Notes: generated by a model not told the origin, from the sequence alone. Positions 26,121 to 37,009 are shown, counted from the first letter of the stretch. The stretch is 64,000 nucleotides of DNA from JANXQG01 sp963804375 (GCA_963804375.1 CAWDQE010000021.1:699794-763793); one strand, 5' to 3'. Numbers and translations: made by a program.

Positions 26121-27565
26121 ATGAAAACGAACGAACAAGGCAGTTTCAAGAGCAACCGTCGCGGGGAACAAACTAACTTCCTTTCGCGGCGGCGATTTCT
26201 TCGCGCTGCCGCGGTCGCAGGCACGCTCTCTATCGTCCCGCGCCATGCGCTGGGTGGAACAGGATACGTGGCCCCGAGCGAGAAAACCACCGTGGCCGGC
26301 ATCGGGCTGGGCGGACAGGGAAGCCAGAACGTTACCTCGCTGATGCAATATCCCGAGGTCCAAGTGGTGGCGGTCTGCGATGTGAATCGCGAGAGTGGCG
26401 GCTACCAGTCGTGGAACTGGGCGGAAGGCAAAGAACAACGGACTGCGGGCCGCGAACCGGCCCGCCGCGCCGTCGAGGAGTTCTACGCCAAGGAAAACAA
26501 GCTGGGCAAGTACCGAGGTTGCCGCTCCTATAGCGACTATCGCGAAATGCTGGCCAAGGAAAAGGTCGACGCGGTGATGGTGGCCACGCCCGACCATTCG
26601 CATGCTGTCATCACCATGGCCGCCCTCAAGTTGGGCAAACACGTGTATTGCGAGAAGCCGCTCGCCTGGTCAGTCTATGAAATCCGGCTGGTGACTGAGA
26701 CGGCGCGGAAGGCCGGTGTCGCCACGCAGTTGGGCAACCATGGCCAAGCCAGCGAAGAGGCCCGGCTGGTGCGCGAGATTATTGCCGACGGGGCGATCGG
26801 ACCGGTCCGTGAGGTGCAAGTCTGGTCGCCGGCCCGCTTTTGGGCCCTGCCTGCGTTCGCCGGTCGGCCCGCGGAAACGCCTCCGGCTCCTAAGGGCTTC
26901 GATTGGGACCTGTGGCTTGGCCCGGCCCCAAGCCGCCCGTATCACCCGGCCTATTGTCCCTGGACCTGGCGGAACTGGTGGGATTTTGGCACTGGCTTGC
27001 TTGGCGATTTGGGATGCCACAAGCTGTCGACCGTGTTCAAGGCATTGCGGCTCGGCCATCCCTCCAGCGTCGAGGCTCAGCTCCACGGTGACGGATGGTG
27101 AAATCTATCCCGCAGGCGTGACTGCGCGATTCGAGTTCCCCGCCCGCGATGACATGCCTCCAGTACGACTCGACTGGTACGACGGTGGTCTGCGGCCACC
27201 CGTGCCCAAAGAATTGGAGCCAGGCCGCACAATGGCCGACGTTACCTACTTTGGGGAGAAGGGCGTGCTCATGGGCCATCGCCTTATCCCCGAAGCGAAG
27301 ATGCAAGCCTACGGCCGACCGCCGAAGAAGCTGCCTCGTTCGCCCGGACATTACAAAGAATTCGTCGATGCCTGCCGCGGCGGCGAACGGGCCGGCTCGA
27401 ACTTTGTCGATCACGGCGGCCTGTTGAGCGAAGTCTGCATGCTGGGCAATGTCGCCTTGCGCCGGTAAGAAGCTCGCCTGGGACGGGCCGAACATGAAAG
27501 TCACCAACGACGACGCGGCCAACCAGTTCCTGCAACGGCACTATCGCGACGGATGGAGTCTGTAA
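26121..27565 (+). CDS. Tat-exported Gfo/Idh/MocA oxidoreductase, two frameshifts
   Basis: The start MKTNEQGSFKSNRRG has GGAG 7 bases upstream. Twin-arginine signal SRRRFLRAAAVAG. The Rossmann fold begins VAGIGLGGQGSQNV, with CDVNRESGGYQSWN, then the family motif YCEKPLAWS and the substrate-domain motif WTWRNWWDFGTGLLGDLGCH. The first frame stops at 27101; the continuation DGEIYPAGVTARFEFPARDD to ACRGGERAGSNFVDHGGLLS lies in a second frame to 27468; and the family's C-terminus (KLAWDGPNMKVTNDDAANQF ... YRDGWSL) is in a third, ending at 27565. The length of about 480 residues is normal for the family once the two indels (near 27085 and 27465) are repaired. The sugar substrate is unknown. Confidence 0.7.
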
Positions 27566-27599
27566 ACTGTTGTTTGTAACATATCCGAGCGGAGTCACG

Positions 27600-30219
27600 A
27601 TGAAAACGTCCAGTTCAAGATCCCTATCGGCAAACATGAATCCCCCCATCGTTCTTCGCGAATGGGCCATGATGGTCCTGCTGTTTTGTGCAACCGCATC
27701 GATTTTGCAGGCCGGCGTTGATTTTCCTGGACCAAATCCCGGTCCTGCCAAGGCGATCGTCGAAGACGGCAAGGCAATGCTGGAGAACGACGTTGTCTCG
27801 ATGACCTGGAACATCAACAAGGATGAACTGGCGCCCGGAACCCTCATCAACAAGATCACTGGCGAGAGCTTTTCACAAACTGGATCTCGGCTGTTCCGCT
27901 TAGGGACGAAAGTGCCCGTGAAGAATCCGGAGACCACGGAGCATCGGGTTGGTATCAGCCTCGGCGCCGCGACCGTCAATGTTTACGCAACCAAGGGCAA
28001 CGGGACTCCGCTGCCCCTGATGACCTTTCCGCGGGAAAAGTTCCCGGGTAGTCCGACGTTGATCCGGATCGGCAAGTTGGATCTTAGAGCCGAACCGGTC
28101 GACCATGGCGATCCTGGCGCTGCCGGCACTTGCATGGTATCCAACCTGGCAGTGACCGTAGGCGGCACCACCGTTCCGGCAAGAACGCTGGCCGAAGGTT
28201 GGACCATACGGAAATCGGCACGAGCCGGAACCACGGTCGAGATTACCGATAACCGGTTCCGGATTACCGCCACCGCCAACAGTGCGGCCGCTGCCGAACA
28301 AACGGTTCCCGCGGGTGCCACGGATTTCTTCTGCTACATCGACAAAGGAACCGATGGCGGCCTGTCCTGGGGGCCGGCGCTGGCCTTGGTCTGGCAGGAC
28401 GGTAGGTTCATTCTCGTCGGTCTTCGCGAAGGCAAGGCAGCCGTCTTCAATGTGACCACGCCGGAGGGTGAACAGATTCTGGCGGCACGGGCAAATCCCT
28501 ATCCGTCCTGCGATCTGGCCTCCGGCAAGGATTTCAAGTTATCCACAACCGTCAAAGCCAACCCCATCGAGCCGCAGTCCAACGGGATCCGGGTGGCTGA
28601 CCGCTTCGGTGGCCAGGCACTCGCGACAAGCTTCTGCCATTCAGGAACCGGTTTGCGGGTTCTCTGGCGCTGAACTGCGCGACGGCTCAAACTATATCCG
28701 CCAGACATTCACCATCCAGACCACTGAGAAGACTGTGCCGTTGTACGGTGTCGAGCTGATCGAGGCACATGTTCCGGGGGTTGCCACTGTCGGGCTCTGT
28801 CCAGGCAGTCCGGCAGCCGGACGCGGATGTTTCTTTGGTATCGAGATGCCGGGCGCCCGCAATCTGGTCCTGCCGATTGGCGTTCGGATTGGCGTCGAAT
28901 GCACGCTCGATGTCTCCAAACAGCAATCCTATGCGTTCTCCACCGTCATCGGTGTCTATCCCAAAAGACAACTGCGCCGTGGCTTCCTCTTCTACGTCGA
29001 GCGCGAGCGTGCCCGCCCGTCGGTACCGTTCCTCCATTACAACTGTTGGTACGATCTGGGGTTCTCGGTCAGCGAGAAAGGCATGCTCGATGTCGTTGAC
29101 CACTTCGATGCGGAGTTGGTGAAAAAGCGCAGCGTACCGGTACAATCGTATCTGGTCGATGATGGCTGGGACGATCCGGGCAAGGGTCTGTGGATCGAGA
29201 ATGCGGCAAAGTTCCCCGGAGGGTTCCGCGGCATGAAGGCGAAGATGGAGCGAATCGGTTCGCATCTCGGCATCTGGATCTCACCGCTGGGCGGTTACGG
29301 TGGCGCCGACGAACGAACTGCCCGCGCCCGCGAGATGGGGCTAATCCCAGACAAGGGCTGCCTGGATCTGGCGCAAGCGGCATACAAGACCTGGTTCCAG
29401 AACCGTTGTCTGCAACTCATGCGTGAAGGCGGTGTCAGTTGTTTCAAGTGGGATAGAGCGGGCGAGGGCGTCTGCCCCCATTTCATGGCGCTGCTCGACA
29501 TCGCCAGGAATCTTCACCGGGAAAACCCGGAAGTCTTCATCAACGTCACGGTCGGAACCTGGCCATCCCCGTTCTGGCTCAACCATGTCGACACCACCTG
29601 GCGCAATGGGAGCGGCGATGTCGGCTGGGCTGGTGTGGGCGATGACCGCGAGAAATGGTTGACTTTCCGCGACGGCTATTGCTACCGCCTTTTCGTCGTG
29701 CAGGCCCCGCTCTACCCGCTCAATTCGGTCATGCACCATGGCATCGTTCACGGTCGTTGTTTCCAGGGCGAGAAGGTTGGCAAGTCGGGTACCCATCTCA
29801 AGAACGACGCTCGCGCCTACTTCGGCAACGGTGCCATGTTGCAAGAATTATATATCACCCCGTCGATGATGACCCCCGACGCATGGGATCGGGTCGCCGA
29901 AGCGGCGAATTGGGCTCATGTCCACGCCGGGATCCTGGTTGATTCCCATTGGGTTGGCGGTGATCCGCTCAAGCTGGAACCCTACGGCTATGCGGCCTGG
30001 TCGCGCCGGGGTGCCGTCGTGACTCTTCGCAATCCGTCGGATAAATCGCAGGGCATCGCCCTTGATGCCACCAAGACCTTCGAGCTCCCTGCCGACGCTC
30101 CGCAAAAATACAGGCTCGAGGCCGCCTATGCCGACCAGCGCGTCAAGGAGCTGAGTCTCGAAGCGGGAAAACCCGAGAAGATCACGCTCGAACCCTTCGA
30201 GGTCCTGGTGTTCAATTGA
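27600..30219 (+). CDS. secreted clan GH-D (GH36-like) glycoside hydrolase, one frameshift
   Basis: The start MKTSSSRSLSANM has GGAGTCACG just upstream. Signal peptide near residues 20-38. Residues 40-350 are a beta-sandwich N-terminal domain; the first frame ends at 28673. The second frame (real from about 28655) continues FSGAELRDGSNYIRQTF and the TIM barrel: VPFLHYNCWYDLGFSVSEKG, SYLVDDGWDDPGKGLW, then SCFKWDRAGEGV, where the Asp after K-W is in the nucleophile position of GH36/GH27 enzymes. The C-terminal beta-domain ends KITLEPFEVLVFN. One indel near 28650-28665 repairs the gene to about 872 residues. Likely substrate: an alpha-galactoside or similar glycan; specificity cannot be read. 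Confidence 0.65.
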
Positions 30220-30249
30220 TACTGGCGGCCATTGGCAACTCAAGCATAG

Positions 30250-30300
30250 TAACACGAGCAGTATCGTTCGGTTCGCTGACTTCCCATCAAGTCATGCCAT
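30250..30300. repeat. dispersed intergenic repeat, copy 1
   Basis: AGTAACACGAG and then CGGTTCGCTGACTTCCCATC AAGTCAT. A second copy at 36845-36972 has GTAACAAAG and CGGTTCACTGGTGTCCCATC AAGTCAT in the same order. The whole 30220-30414 gap has no gene. Confidence 0.4.
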
Positions 30301-30414
30301 TTTCTCGGAAATCCCGGAATACGACCGATTTCGGATCGCGAGGCTGGATGTGAGCGATACCCGTGTCGGGCAACTGACGGTGCCGGAACCTCCATACTCT
30401 TTGGGACTTTTCCC

Positions 30415-31716
30415 TTACCTATCGTACAACTTGTCACCCCTGCGAATGGCGTCACGGTTGCGGAGTTCGGTCTCACGGCGTGCGGCGAACTTCTTCTCGC
30501 GCTGCTGGTCGGCCTCGCAAGGCACGAAGCCTTCCAGGTCGTCGCCTCGCGGACGCTTGGCCAGGTTCCCCTTGCCGGCTCCGATGATTGCCAGGGCTTC
30601 CTTGTACTTTGGGTCGCCGTGGTCTTTGAACCGTTCCAGGCAGGGGCTCAATTCGGGGCGGTCGAAGCTCACGTCCGGCCCGGGGCAGCCGCTGAAGCTC
30701 CGCTGCGCGCCAAAGTCCCAGCCGGTCAGTTGCCCCAGCCGGCCGAGTTGCGCATTGTCCAACGGCACGCGGCCGGTCAGGCTGTTCGGGTAGGCGCTCA
30801 TATAGGTGGGATAGTAGACGCCGTTCAGGTCCACCCAGGTAATGATGCGGTCGAGTTCCTCGGGCGTGAGTTTCAGGCTCTCGTGGCCGGGGTAGTTCGG
30901 CGTGCGGAGCACCTGCACGAGTCGGCTCGGGTGCGAGCCCCACGAGTAGGCCTGCTGGATCTCGGCCGGACCGGCGCCCACGCACTTGACGTAGCCCTTA
31001 CGCCACAGTTCGACGTAGGCCGTATTGAAGGTCGTGGTGCGGTCGGCAGCGAGGTTCAGCCTCTTGCCCGCCTCTTGGCCATAGTCGTGGCAACGCACGC
31101 AATTCTTGGTAAACACGGGCTGCACCTCAGCCATGAAGCTGAACTCGCGCGGCGGGCCGTGCCACGGCTGGATGGCGCTCGGGCCACGGCGCAGGGCCAA
31201 GGGCATGCCTGCCTGCCGGTTCGCCGGCGGCGCGGCTCGCCGCTCGTCGTGACAGCCGACACAGGATGCCACCTCGCCGGCATGAACGTTCGCTCCGCTC
31301 CGCATCGATTGGATCATCATGCCGCCGGCGTCCAGGAGCTGGAAGTAGACGAACGTGTCGGCCGGCACGCGGAAGTAGGCCGAACCGTCTTCCTCGACCG
31401 GCACCGTACCCAGGATCCGCTTGTTTTCCAGGCTGTGCCAGTTCATGCCGGGGGCGGTGTAGCCCTGGCCGAACCAGGCCCCGGGCGACCAGTGCCGCTT
31501 CTCGGGCGATTCGACCACCCGGAGCGTCTTGACCGATCCGCGTTTTACGCCCTGCATGTGCGTGCCGCGATAGACGTCGGCCACGAGGAAGCAACCCGGC
31601 TCGGTATCGAACTCGCATCGCGCGGGCAAGATCGGCGGGCGGGGCTGCGGCTTCAACGGCATCGGATCATAGCACCCCGGGCTATCGGCGCGCAGCAGGA
31701 TCTCGTTGCCGCGCGG
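30415..31716 (-). pseudogene. HZS-alpha-like dihaem protein, 5'-truncated copy
   Basis: About 430 residues matching the C-terminal half of the protein at 34208-36769: KRGSVKTLRVVESPEKRHWS, ILGTVPVEEDGSAYFRVPAD, VYFQLLDAGGMMIQSMRSGA, haem motifs CVGCHDE and CVRCHDYG, and LDRIITWVDLNGVYYPTYMS. Residues before NEILLRADSPGCYDP, i.e. the signal peptide and the propeller of about 480 residues, are missing. The homology starts directly after the stop codon of the FGGY kinase in the same frame, so the truncation point is about 31710. There is no signal peptide, so a c-type cytochrome could not mature from it. The first usable ATG is at 31662. Confidence 0.7.
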
Positions 31717-32978
31717 CTACGACCCTACGCCGGACAATAAGTCGGCGAGCCGTGATTGATCCAAGGCGGCTTGGCGGAAGATGGGCAAGAGCTGACGATA
31801 GATCCGCATATGCTCTGGGCAGGGCACGGCACGGTCCTGAAGTTCTTGAACCCGGTCGATGTGGCTGAAATCGTCCCACAGTCCCGCCGCAACCGCGGCC
31901 ACGGCCGCCGCGCCAGGGAGCCAGCTTCCTGGCCGATGTTCGTCTTGAGAATGTCGATCTCCCAAACGTCGGCGAAGATCTGCCGCCAGAGCTTACTGCG
32001 GCTCCCGCCGCCCACGACCATCATCTCGTTGCTTAGGTGATTGCGCACCCACTTCAGCGAGGTTCCGCTGGAGAAGATTGCCACAGCCGAGGTGAACATG
32101 CCCGGAACGACGTGAGTGAACACGTACGGCTTGGCCATCTCGTCCAGCAAAGGCTGGCTCGACGACACGGCGATCCACGACGACGAGCCAAGCGAGGCGT
32201 AGATCCGCCCTTCCGCCACGTTCCGTGCTCCCAGGGCCATGCAAGAATTGTCCACGCCGCCGCACGCCACCTTCACCTCGCGCGGCAACCCCAACTCGCC
32301 GGCCGCTACGGGCGTGAGTTGGCCGAGGATTTGCTGCGAGGGCACGATTTCCGGCAGCAAAGACCGCGGCAATTCGGCCGCGGCCAACAATTCGTCGCAG
32401 TAATCCCATGCCAGCAGATCGTAGACACCGCTTCCCGACGCGTAGGAGTAGTCAGTGGCCATGCGGCCGGTCAGCCTATAGTTGATGTAGTCCTTCGTGC
32501 CGACGATCTTGTGAATCGCGCGAAACATCTCCGGCTCGTGGTCACGAAACCAGAGGATCTTGAAGACCGTGTAGTGCGGCGGAGGAAAACCGTTGCCCGT
32601 GAGCCGATACCAACGGGCTTCATCGATGCGGCGGAAGAAGGCGGCAGCCTGGGCTACCGGCCGTTTATCCGACCATATCGGGACCGCCTGGCGGAGCAGG
32701 CGACCGTCGGCACCAAGCGGAACGCAGCCCAGGCTATGGCCCGAGATCGCCAGACAGACGATGCTCCGCGGGTCGGTCATGCCGGTGGTCAACAACTGCC
32801 GGGTGCTTTGCACCACAGAATCCCACCATGCGGCCGGTCGCTGTTCGTGCCAGCCGGTCTGCGGATATTCGGTTTCGTAGGGCGCGAAGACCGATGCCAG
32901 GCAACGGCCCTCGGCATCGTAGAGCGACGCCTTGTTGCCGCCGGTACCCAGGTCATAGGCCAAAATCTTGTCGAGCAT
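31717..32978 (-). pseudogene. FGGY-family carbohydrate kinase with internal deletion and frameshift
   Basis: The start MLDKILAYDLGTGGNKASLY is the ATP/Mg loop of FGGY kinases (xylulokinase-like). The N-terminal sugar domain looks complete (VCLAISGHSLGCVPLGADGR; GTKDYINYRLTGRMATDYSY; ACGGVDNSCMALGARNVAEG). After VAIFSSGTSLKWVRNHLSNE the frame jumps to MMVVGGGSRSKLWRQIFADV; in full-length kinases about 130 residues of the C-terminal actin-like domain lie between these. After DILKTNIGQEAGSLA the normal C-terminus (AAVAAGLWDDFSHIDRVQEL ... RLADLLSGVGS) is in another frame, ending at 31717. A working kinase is unlikely unless the deletion is an assembly error. Confidence 0.7.
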
Positions 32979-33085
32979 GGGATGACCTCATGATGCTTCT
33001 GCCGGTATCACACGGTTGACGGAATTCTGTAGGGAAGGGGTTCAGTTCCGTTCCGCCGGCCTTGAAACGCCATCGAGGGCGTTCT

Positions 33086-33235
33086 CTACAGGTGCTCCGA
33101 TGATACCTCGACCGCGCCGCCGGGCAACGCGGCGCACTGCTTTAGGATTTTGATTCCCGAATCGAGACCGACCCCAAAGCGGCTGACGCCGCGACGGACC
33201 ATCTCCAGCACTGTATCCGCAACCGTCAATTTCAT
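33086..33235 (-). pseudogene. short ORF, possible remnant between SDR and kinase genes
   Basis: 49 residues from MKLTVADTVLEMVRRGVSR through GLDSGIKILKQCAALPGGAV to the stop. The first 17 residues resemble the N-terminus of thiamine-diphosphate-dependent enzymes ('MKLTVADxVLExLxxxGV'), but the remainder does not follow that family. It may be a start joined to an end with the middle lost, as in several other genes here. Its place in the operon fits a lost sugar-metabolism gene. Identity uncertain. Confidence 0.3.
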
Positions 33236-33257
33236 GACAGACTCCATGTCCGTTAAG

Positions 33258-34196
33258 TCATTGGATGCCGAAAGCTGCCTTGAATGCATCGGCGATCTCG
33301 GGATGAAAGTCAGCGTTGATGCCGTCGGCGTCGTAGGAGAGTCCCAACGCGTCGAGGTCGTGCTTCATCTGGACGGTTTCTGCCGCGGGGCTGACGCGGG
33401 GGGGCACGGCGCGGGACAACGGCGTTAGCCAGGCGTTGAGCGTGTGGCCGCCATCGACCATCAGGTCGTGTCCCGTAACGTAATCTGACGCGGCCGAAGC
33501 GAGAAAGATGACGGCTCCATGCAGATCCTCGGGCCGTTCCATGTAGCCCAAGGGGGTTAATTCGCGGATTCGCTGCCGCGCCGCCAGCGGCGTGGAAGCG
33601 TGCATCGGCGTGAGCAGGTAACTGGGGCTGATGCAATTGACATTGATATTGTATCGGCCCCACTCGGCAGCCAGCGTCTTGGTCATATGAACCACGCCCG
33701 CCTTGGACGCGTCGTACGAGGCGTTGCAGTTAGCGATCGTCGCCGACATGGAAGCGATGTTAATGATCTTCCCTTCGACCGGCGTCTGCCGCAGCATCTG
33801 CTGGGCCTCGGCCTGTGCACAAAGGAATACGCCGGTCAGGTTGACGGCGATGACCTTGTCCCAATCGGTCTGCGGCAGCGATTCATCAGCGCCCAGGATG
33901 GCGATGCCCGCGTTGTTCACGGCGATATCAAGGCGGCCGAAGTACCGGGCGATGCGGCAGACCATCTCCTGCACCTGTTCTCGTTGGGTGACGTTGCAAC
34001 GGACCCACAAGGAGTCACGACCCAGGGAGCGAATTTCTTCGACCGTCTTCAAGCCCGCTCGCTCGTTGAGGTCGACAATGGCTACGTCGGCGCCGGCCTT
34101 GGCCAGCGCGATCGCACAACCGCGGCCGATGCCCATCGCGGCGCCGGTCACGGAGGCCTTCTTCCCGGTGAGATCGAACAGTGAAAGATCGGAAAT
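33258..34196 (-). CDS. short-chain dehydrogenase/reductase
   Basis: Classical SDR: TGAAMGIGRG cofactor loop, D at the end of beta-2 (VAIVDLNERAGLK, favouring NAD), NNAGIA, catalytic Ser in NIASMSA, YDASK with Tyr and Lys, and a C-terminal TGHDLMVDGG. A tail of about 45 residues follows the SDR fold. A GTG at 34151 would cut off the first beta-strand. The frame upstream adds ISDLSLFDLTGKKAS, the normal family start, from an ATT at 34196 that has AGGAG 8 bases before it, overlapping the stop of the HZS-like gene. I therefore place the start there. It probably oxidises a sugar or polyol in the pathway of the adjacent FGGY kinase. Confidence 0.8.
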   Translation of the reverse strand: MSDLSLFDLTGKKASVTGAAMGIGRGCAIALAKAGADVAIVDLNERAGLKTVEEIRSLGRDSLWVRCNVTQREQVQEMVCRIARYFGRLDIAVNNAGIAILGADESLPQTDWDKVIAVNLTGVFLCAQAEAQQMLRQTPVEGKIINIASMSATIANCNASYDASKAGVVHMTKTLAAEWGRYNINVNCISPSYLLTPMHASTPLAARQRIRELTPLGYMERPEDLHGAVIFLASAASDYVTGHDLMVDGGHTLNAWLTPLSRAVPPRVSPAAETVQMKHDLDALGLSYDADGINADFHPEIADAFKAAFGIQ

Positions 34197-34207
34197 GGTA
34201 TGTTCTC

Positions 34208-36769
34208 CTAATCGTGTTTCTTTTGCCCGGCAACGATGGCCGCCCGCGCCCGGGCCTCGGCTTGCTGGAGCCTGTCAAACTTGCATTGCTGCTCGATCTC
34301 AATTGGGTTATCGAGCTTGAAGCCGGGCATGTCGGGACGGGGGTGCTTTGCCAGCGCCTCCTTGCCGGCCTGCAGGATCGCCAGCGCCTCGTTGCGGCGA
34401 GGATCGTTCCTGTCCGGAATCCGCGCCAGGCAGGGGCTGATTTCCGGGCGAGTGAAGTTCGCTTGCAACATATCGCCGGCGACGTTCACGCCGGTCAGGC
34501 TGGCGAGCTTCTGCACCTGATTGCCGTCGAGCGGACACCGCCCGAAGGAATTGTCGCGATACGTGCCCGCGGCATACTCGGGGTAATACGGGGCGTTGAT
34601 GTCGATCCAGGTGACGATGCGGTCGAAATCCTCGCGGCTGAGTTTCACCTGGCGGTCGATCTCCGTCTTGCCGTGACCTCTTAGAAGGACTTCCGCCAGG
34701 CGACTGACGTGCGAGCCCCAGGTCAAGGGCATCAGCACCTGCGCCGGGCCGGCCCCCACGACTTGAACATAACCTTTCTTGCGAAGTTCCACGTACGAAG
34801 TGTTGAAGCACGAGTTGAGGTCCCCTGCCAGGTTGAGCTTCTTGCCCGCGTCCTTGCCATAGTCGTGACACGATACGCAATTCCGGTCGAAGGCCGGCTG
34901 GACCTCGGCGAGGTAGCCGAAGTTTCGCGGCGGGCCGTACCAAGGCGTCAGCTTGCTCGGCCCCCGCCGCATGGCCAACGGCGCGGTGTTGGCGGCGGCG
35001 CCGAGTCGATACTCGTGGCAGCCGACGCACCCGGCATGCTCACCCGGCCGCGCAGTCGTGCCGCTCCGCATCGACTGCACAAGCATGCCCTTCTCGTCCA
35101 ACAATTGGAAGTAGACGAACTTGTCTGCCGGGACGGCGAAGTATGCGCTGCCGTCGGCCTCCACAGGCACCGTGCCGAGGATGGCCTTGTTGTTGAAGTC
35201 GTTCCAGGCCATGCCCGGCGCCTGTTGCCCGGTGCCGCCGTCCCAACCGGGGTGCGTCCAGAAGCGTTTCTCGGGCGACTCGACGACGCGAAGTTGCTTG
35301 ATGGCGCCGCGTTTGACCTTTTCCATGCCGGTGCCAACATACACGTTCGATACGTAGAAGTACCCTTCGGTCTTGCTGAGATCGACGCGTGAGGGGATGA
35401 GCGGGGGCCTTGCCCGCGCAGCCAGCGGTCGGGCGTTATAGCACCCCGGGCCTTCGACATGCACCAGGATCTCGTTTCCGAAGACGTCCAGCAGGTAGAT
35501 CCCCATCTGTTCGCCCTGCCCGGTCATCCGCGAGCAAAGGAAGTAATTGGCGGAGAGTGGATAGGGGTTCTGGTATTTGGGATGAACGCCGCCAAACGTG
35601 TCGTACCCCCCGTGGTCGACCAGATCGATGGCTGAAGCGGGCCAGGTCCGCAGCACCGGCGCGCGGCCGTCCACACCCAACCGCCGGTCGAGAATCGCCA
35701 GCGCCCCCCAAGGCCGGTCGTGACAGGAGGAGAACGTGCAGATCACCTGCTCCGTGCCGGGGATGGCGCGGGCTTCGAGTTTCGCCCCCGGCGATTCGGT
35801 GCTGTTGCCGTAATACACCGCGTGGTTGGTGCCGTCCGTGTTGGTCGTCCACAGGCCCTGCGCATTGCCGAAGTTGCGGTCGACATACTCCCAGCGGTCG
35901 TAAATCACGCGGCCATCGGGCAACAGCGAGGCGTGTCCCTCGTGCAGCGTACTGTGGCCGATCTGTTGGATGTTCGCCCCGTCGGCCTCCATGGTGAAAA
36001 GGTTGCCCATGATATGCCGGTTGCACATGCAGTACTTGGGCTCGCGGGTCGACGTGAAGAGGATCTGGCCGTTGGGCAGGTAAATCGGGTCGATATCGCT
36101 GACGCCCGGACCGAAGGTCAGTTGCTTCAAGGTCGTGCCGTCGATGTTGATCTCGTAGAGGTGATAATCGTCGCTGGCATCCAATCGCATCGAAAAGAGG
36201 ATTCTTTTGCCATCGAAGCTGATATCGGGATCCCTTACAACACCCTTGGGCGCTTCGTATACGATGGTCGCCGTTGCGGCGGATAAGGCGGCCGCTTTGC
36301 CATCAGGCCCGGGAGGAACTACGACCATCGTCTTCAGTGCGCCCCCGCCGCGGAAGCTACCGGTGTTGATCTCGCCTGTCTGGAACATTGTCTCGGTGTT
36401 GTGATGATCGGGTGCATACTGCGCCCGCACGACGAACAACAACGGCTGGCCGCTCAGCAGGGGATTGGCGAGCAATGCCTCGCGTCGCAAGGTCTCGAAC
36501 TCCTGTTGAAGCTCCTTCACCTTGGGGCCAGTCGCCGCTGGGATCTCGCTTTCGATGTGATCCAGCCTCGCCAGATAATGCTGGCCCTGCGGGTAACGCC
36601 CCGCGAAGTTGGCGATCAGGTCGTTGACAGCCAAGCGGACGGCCTGTCCGCCGACAAGTTCAGCCGCCTGGGTCTGGAACGTTACGACCGCTGTCGCGCA
36701 ACACAGCGCGATGAATACGGCCCGCGGGATCGACGGTACGATCTTCAGCAGGGAGGGTTTTCTCCACAT
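34208..36769 (-). CDS. secreted HZS-alpha-like protein with beta-propeller and two c-type haem sites
   Basis: The start MWRKPSLLKIVPSIPRAVFI gives a signal peptide ending near TQAAEL; about 853 residues. A short helical part (ARLDHIESEIPAATGPKVKE) precedes a TolB/WD40-like propeller (about 105-480) with ISFDGKRILFSMRLDASDDY, LYEINIDGTTLKQLTFGPGV and SLLPDGRVIYDRWEYVDRNF. The C-terminal 380 residues match the hydrazine synthase alpha C-terminal type: VESPEKRFWTHPGWDGG, VPVEADGSAYFAVPADKFVY, CxxCH motifs at C581 (CVGCHEY) and C631 (CVSCHDYG), and FDRIVTWIDINAPYYPEYA. Such relatives are common in planctomycetes that do not make hydrazine, so anammox is not implied. It heads the operon with the SDR and kinase genes. 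Confidence 0.8.
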   Translation of the reverse strand: MWRKPSLLKIVPSIPRAVFIALCCATAVVTFQTQAAELVGGQAVRLAVNDLIANFAGRYPQGQHYLARLDHIESEIPAATGPKVKELQQEFETLRREALLANPLLSGQPLLFVVRAQYAPDHHNTETMFQTGEINTGSFRGGGALKTMVVVPPGPDGKAAALSAATATIVYEAPKGVVRDPDISFDGKRILFSMRLDASDDYHLYEINIDGTTLKQLTFGPGVSDIDPIYLPNGQILFTSTREPKYCMCNRHIMGNLFTMEADGANIQQIGHSTLHEGHASLLPDGRVIYDRWEYVDRNFGNAQGLWTTNTDGTNHAVYYGNSTESPGAKLEARAIPGTEQVICTFSSCHDRPWGALAILDRRLGVDGRAPVLRTWPASAIDLVDHGGYDTFGGVHPKYQNPYPLSANYFLCSRMTGQGEQMGIYLLDVFGNEILVHVEGPGCYNARPLAARARPPLIPSRVDLSKTEGYFYVSNVYVGTGMEKVKRGAIKQLRVVESPEKRFWTHPGWDGGTGQQAPGMAWNDFNNKAILGTVPVEADGSAYFAVPADKFVYFQLLDEKGMLVQSMRSGTTARPGEHAGCVGCHEYRLGAAANTAPLAMRRGPSKLTPWYGPPRNFGYLAEVQPAFDRNCVSCHDYGKDAGKKLNLAGDLNSCFNTSYVELRKKGYVQVVGAGPAQVLMPLTWGSHVSRLAEVLLRGHGKTEIDRQVKLSREDFDRIVTWIDINAPYYPEYAAGTYRDNSFGRCPLDGNQVQKLASLTGVNVAGDMLQANFTRPEISPCLARIPDRNDPRRNEALAILQAGKEALAKHPRPDMPGFKLDNPIEIEQQCKFDRLQQAEARARAAIVAGQKKHD

Positions 36770-36844
36770 CACGGCAACCTTTGGTTGGTATCTCTCAGTT
36801 TGGCCCCCTCTAAGATAGGCTCTGGGCGACAAACATCCTCCTAT

Positions 36845-36972
36845 GGTAACAAAGCGGCTCGCGACCTTCCAGCCAGCGAGCCAAACGTTGGCCGACAATT
36901 CAGTCCTTTGGCGGTCCCCCCCACAGAATGTGAGCGGCTCGGTTCACTGGTGTCCCATCAAGTCATCCAGTT
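36845..36972. repeat. dispersed intergenic repeat, copy 2
   Basis: GTAACAAAGCGGCTCGCGAC CTTCCAGCC at the left also occurs, with four changes, at 49420-49447. CGGTTCACTGGTGTCCCATC AAGTCAT at the right also occurs at 30270-30298. The copy is directly followed by the GH20 remnant. Confidence 0.4.
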
Positions 36973-37009
36973 CCAGGACGTGCCAGAACACAGCCCCGTG
37001 TGGGGCACT

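Noticed and set aside
34208..36769. Evidence for anammox metabolism from the HZS-alpha-like protein
   Set aside because: Relatives with this domain are widespread in planctomycetes without anammox; no HZS beta/gamma or hydrazine dehydrogenase genes are present, and the neighbours are sugar enzymes.
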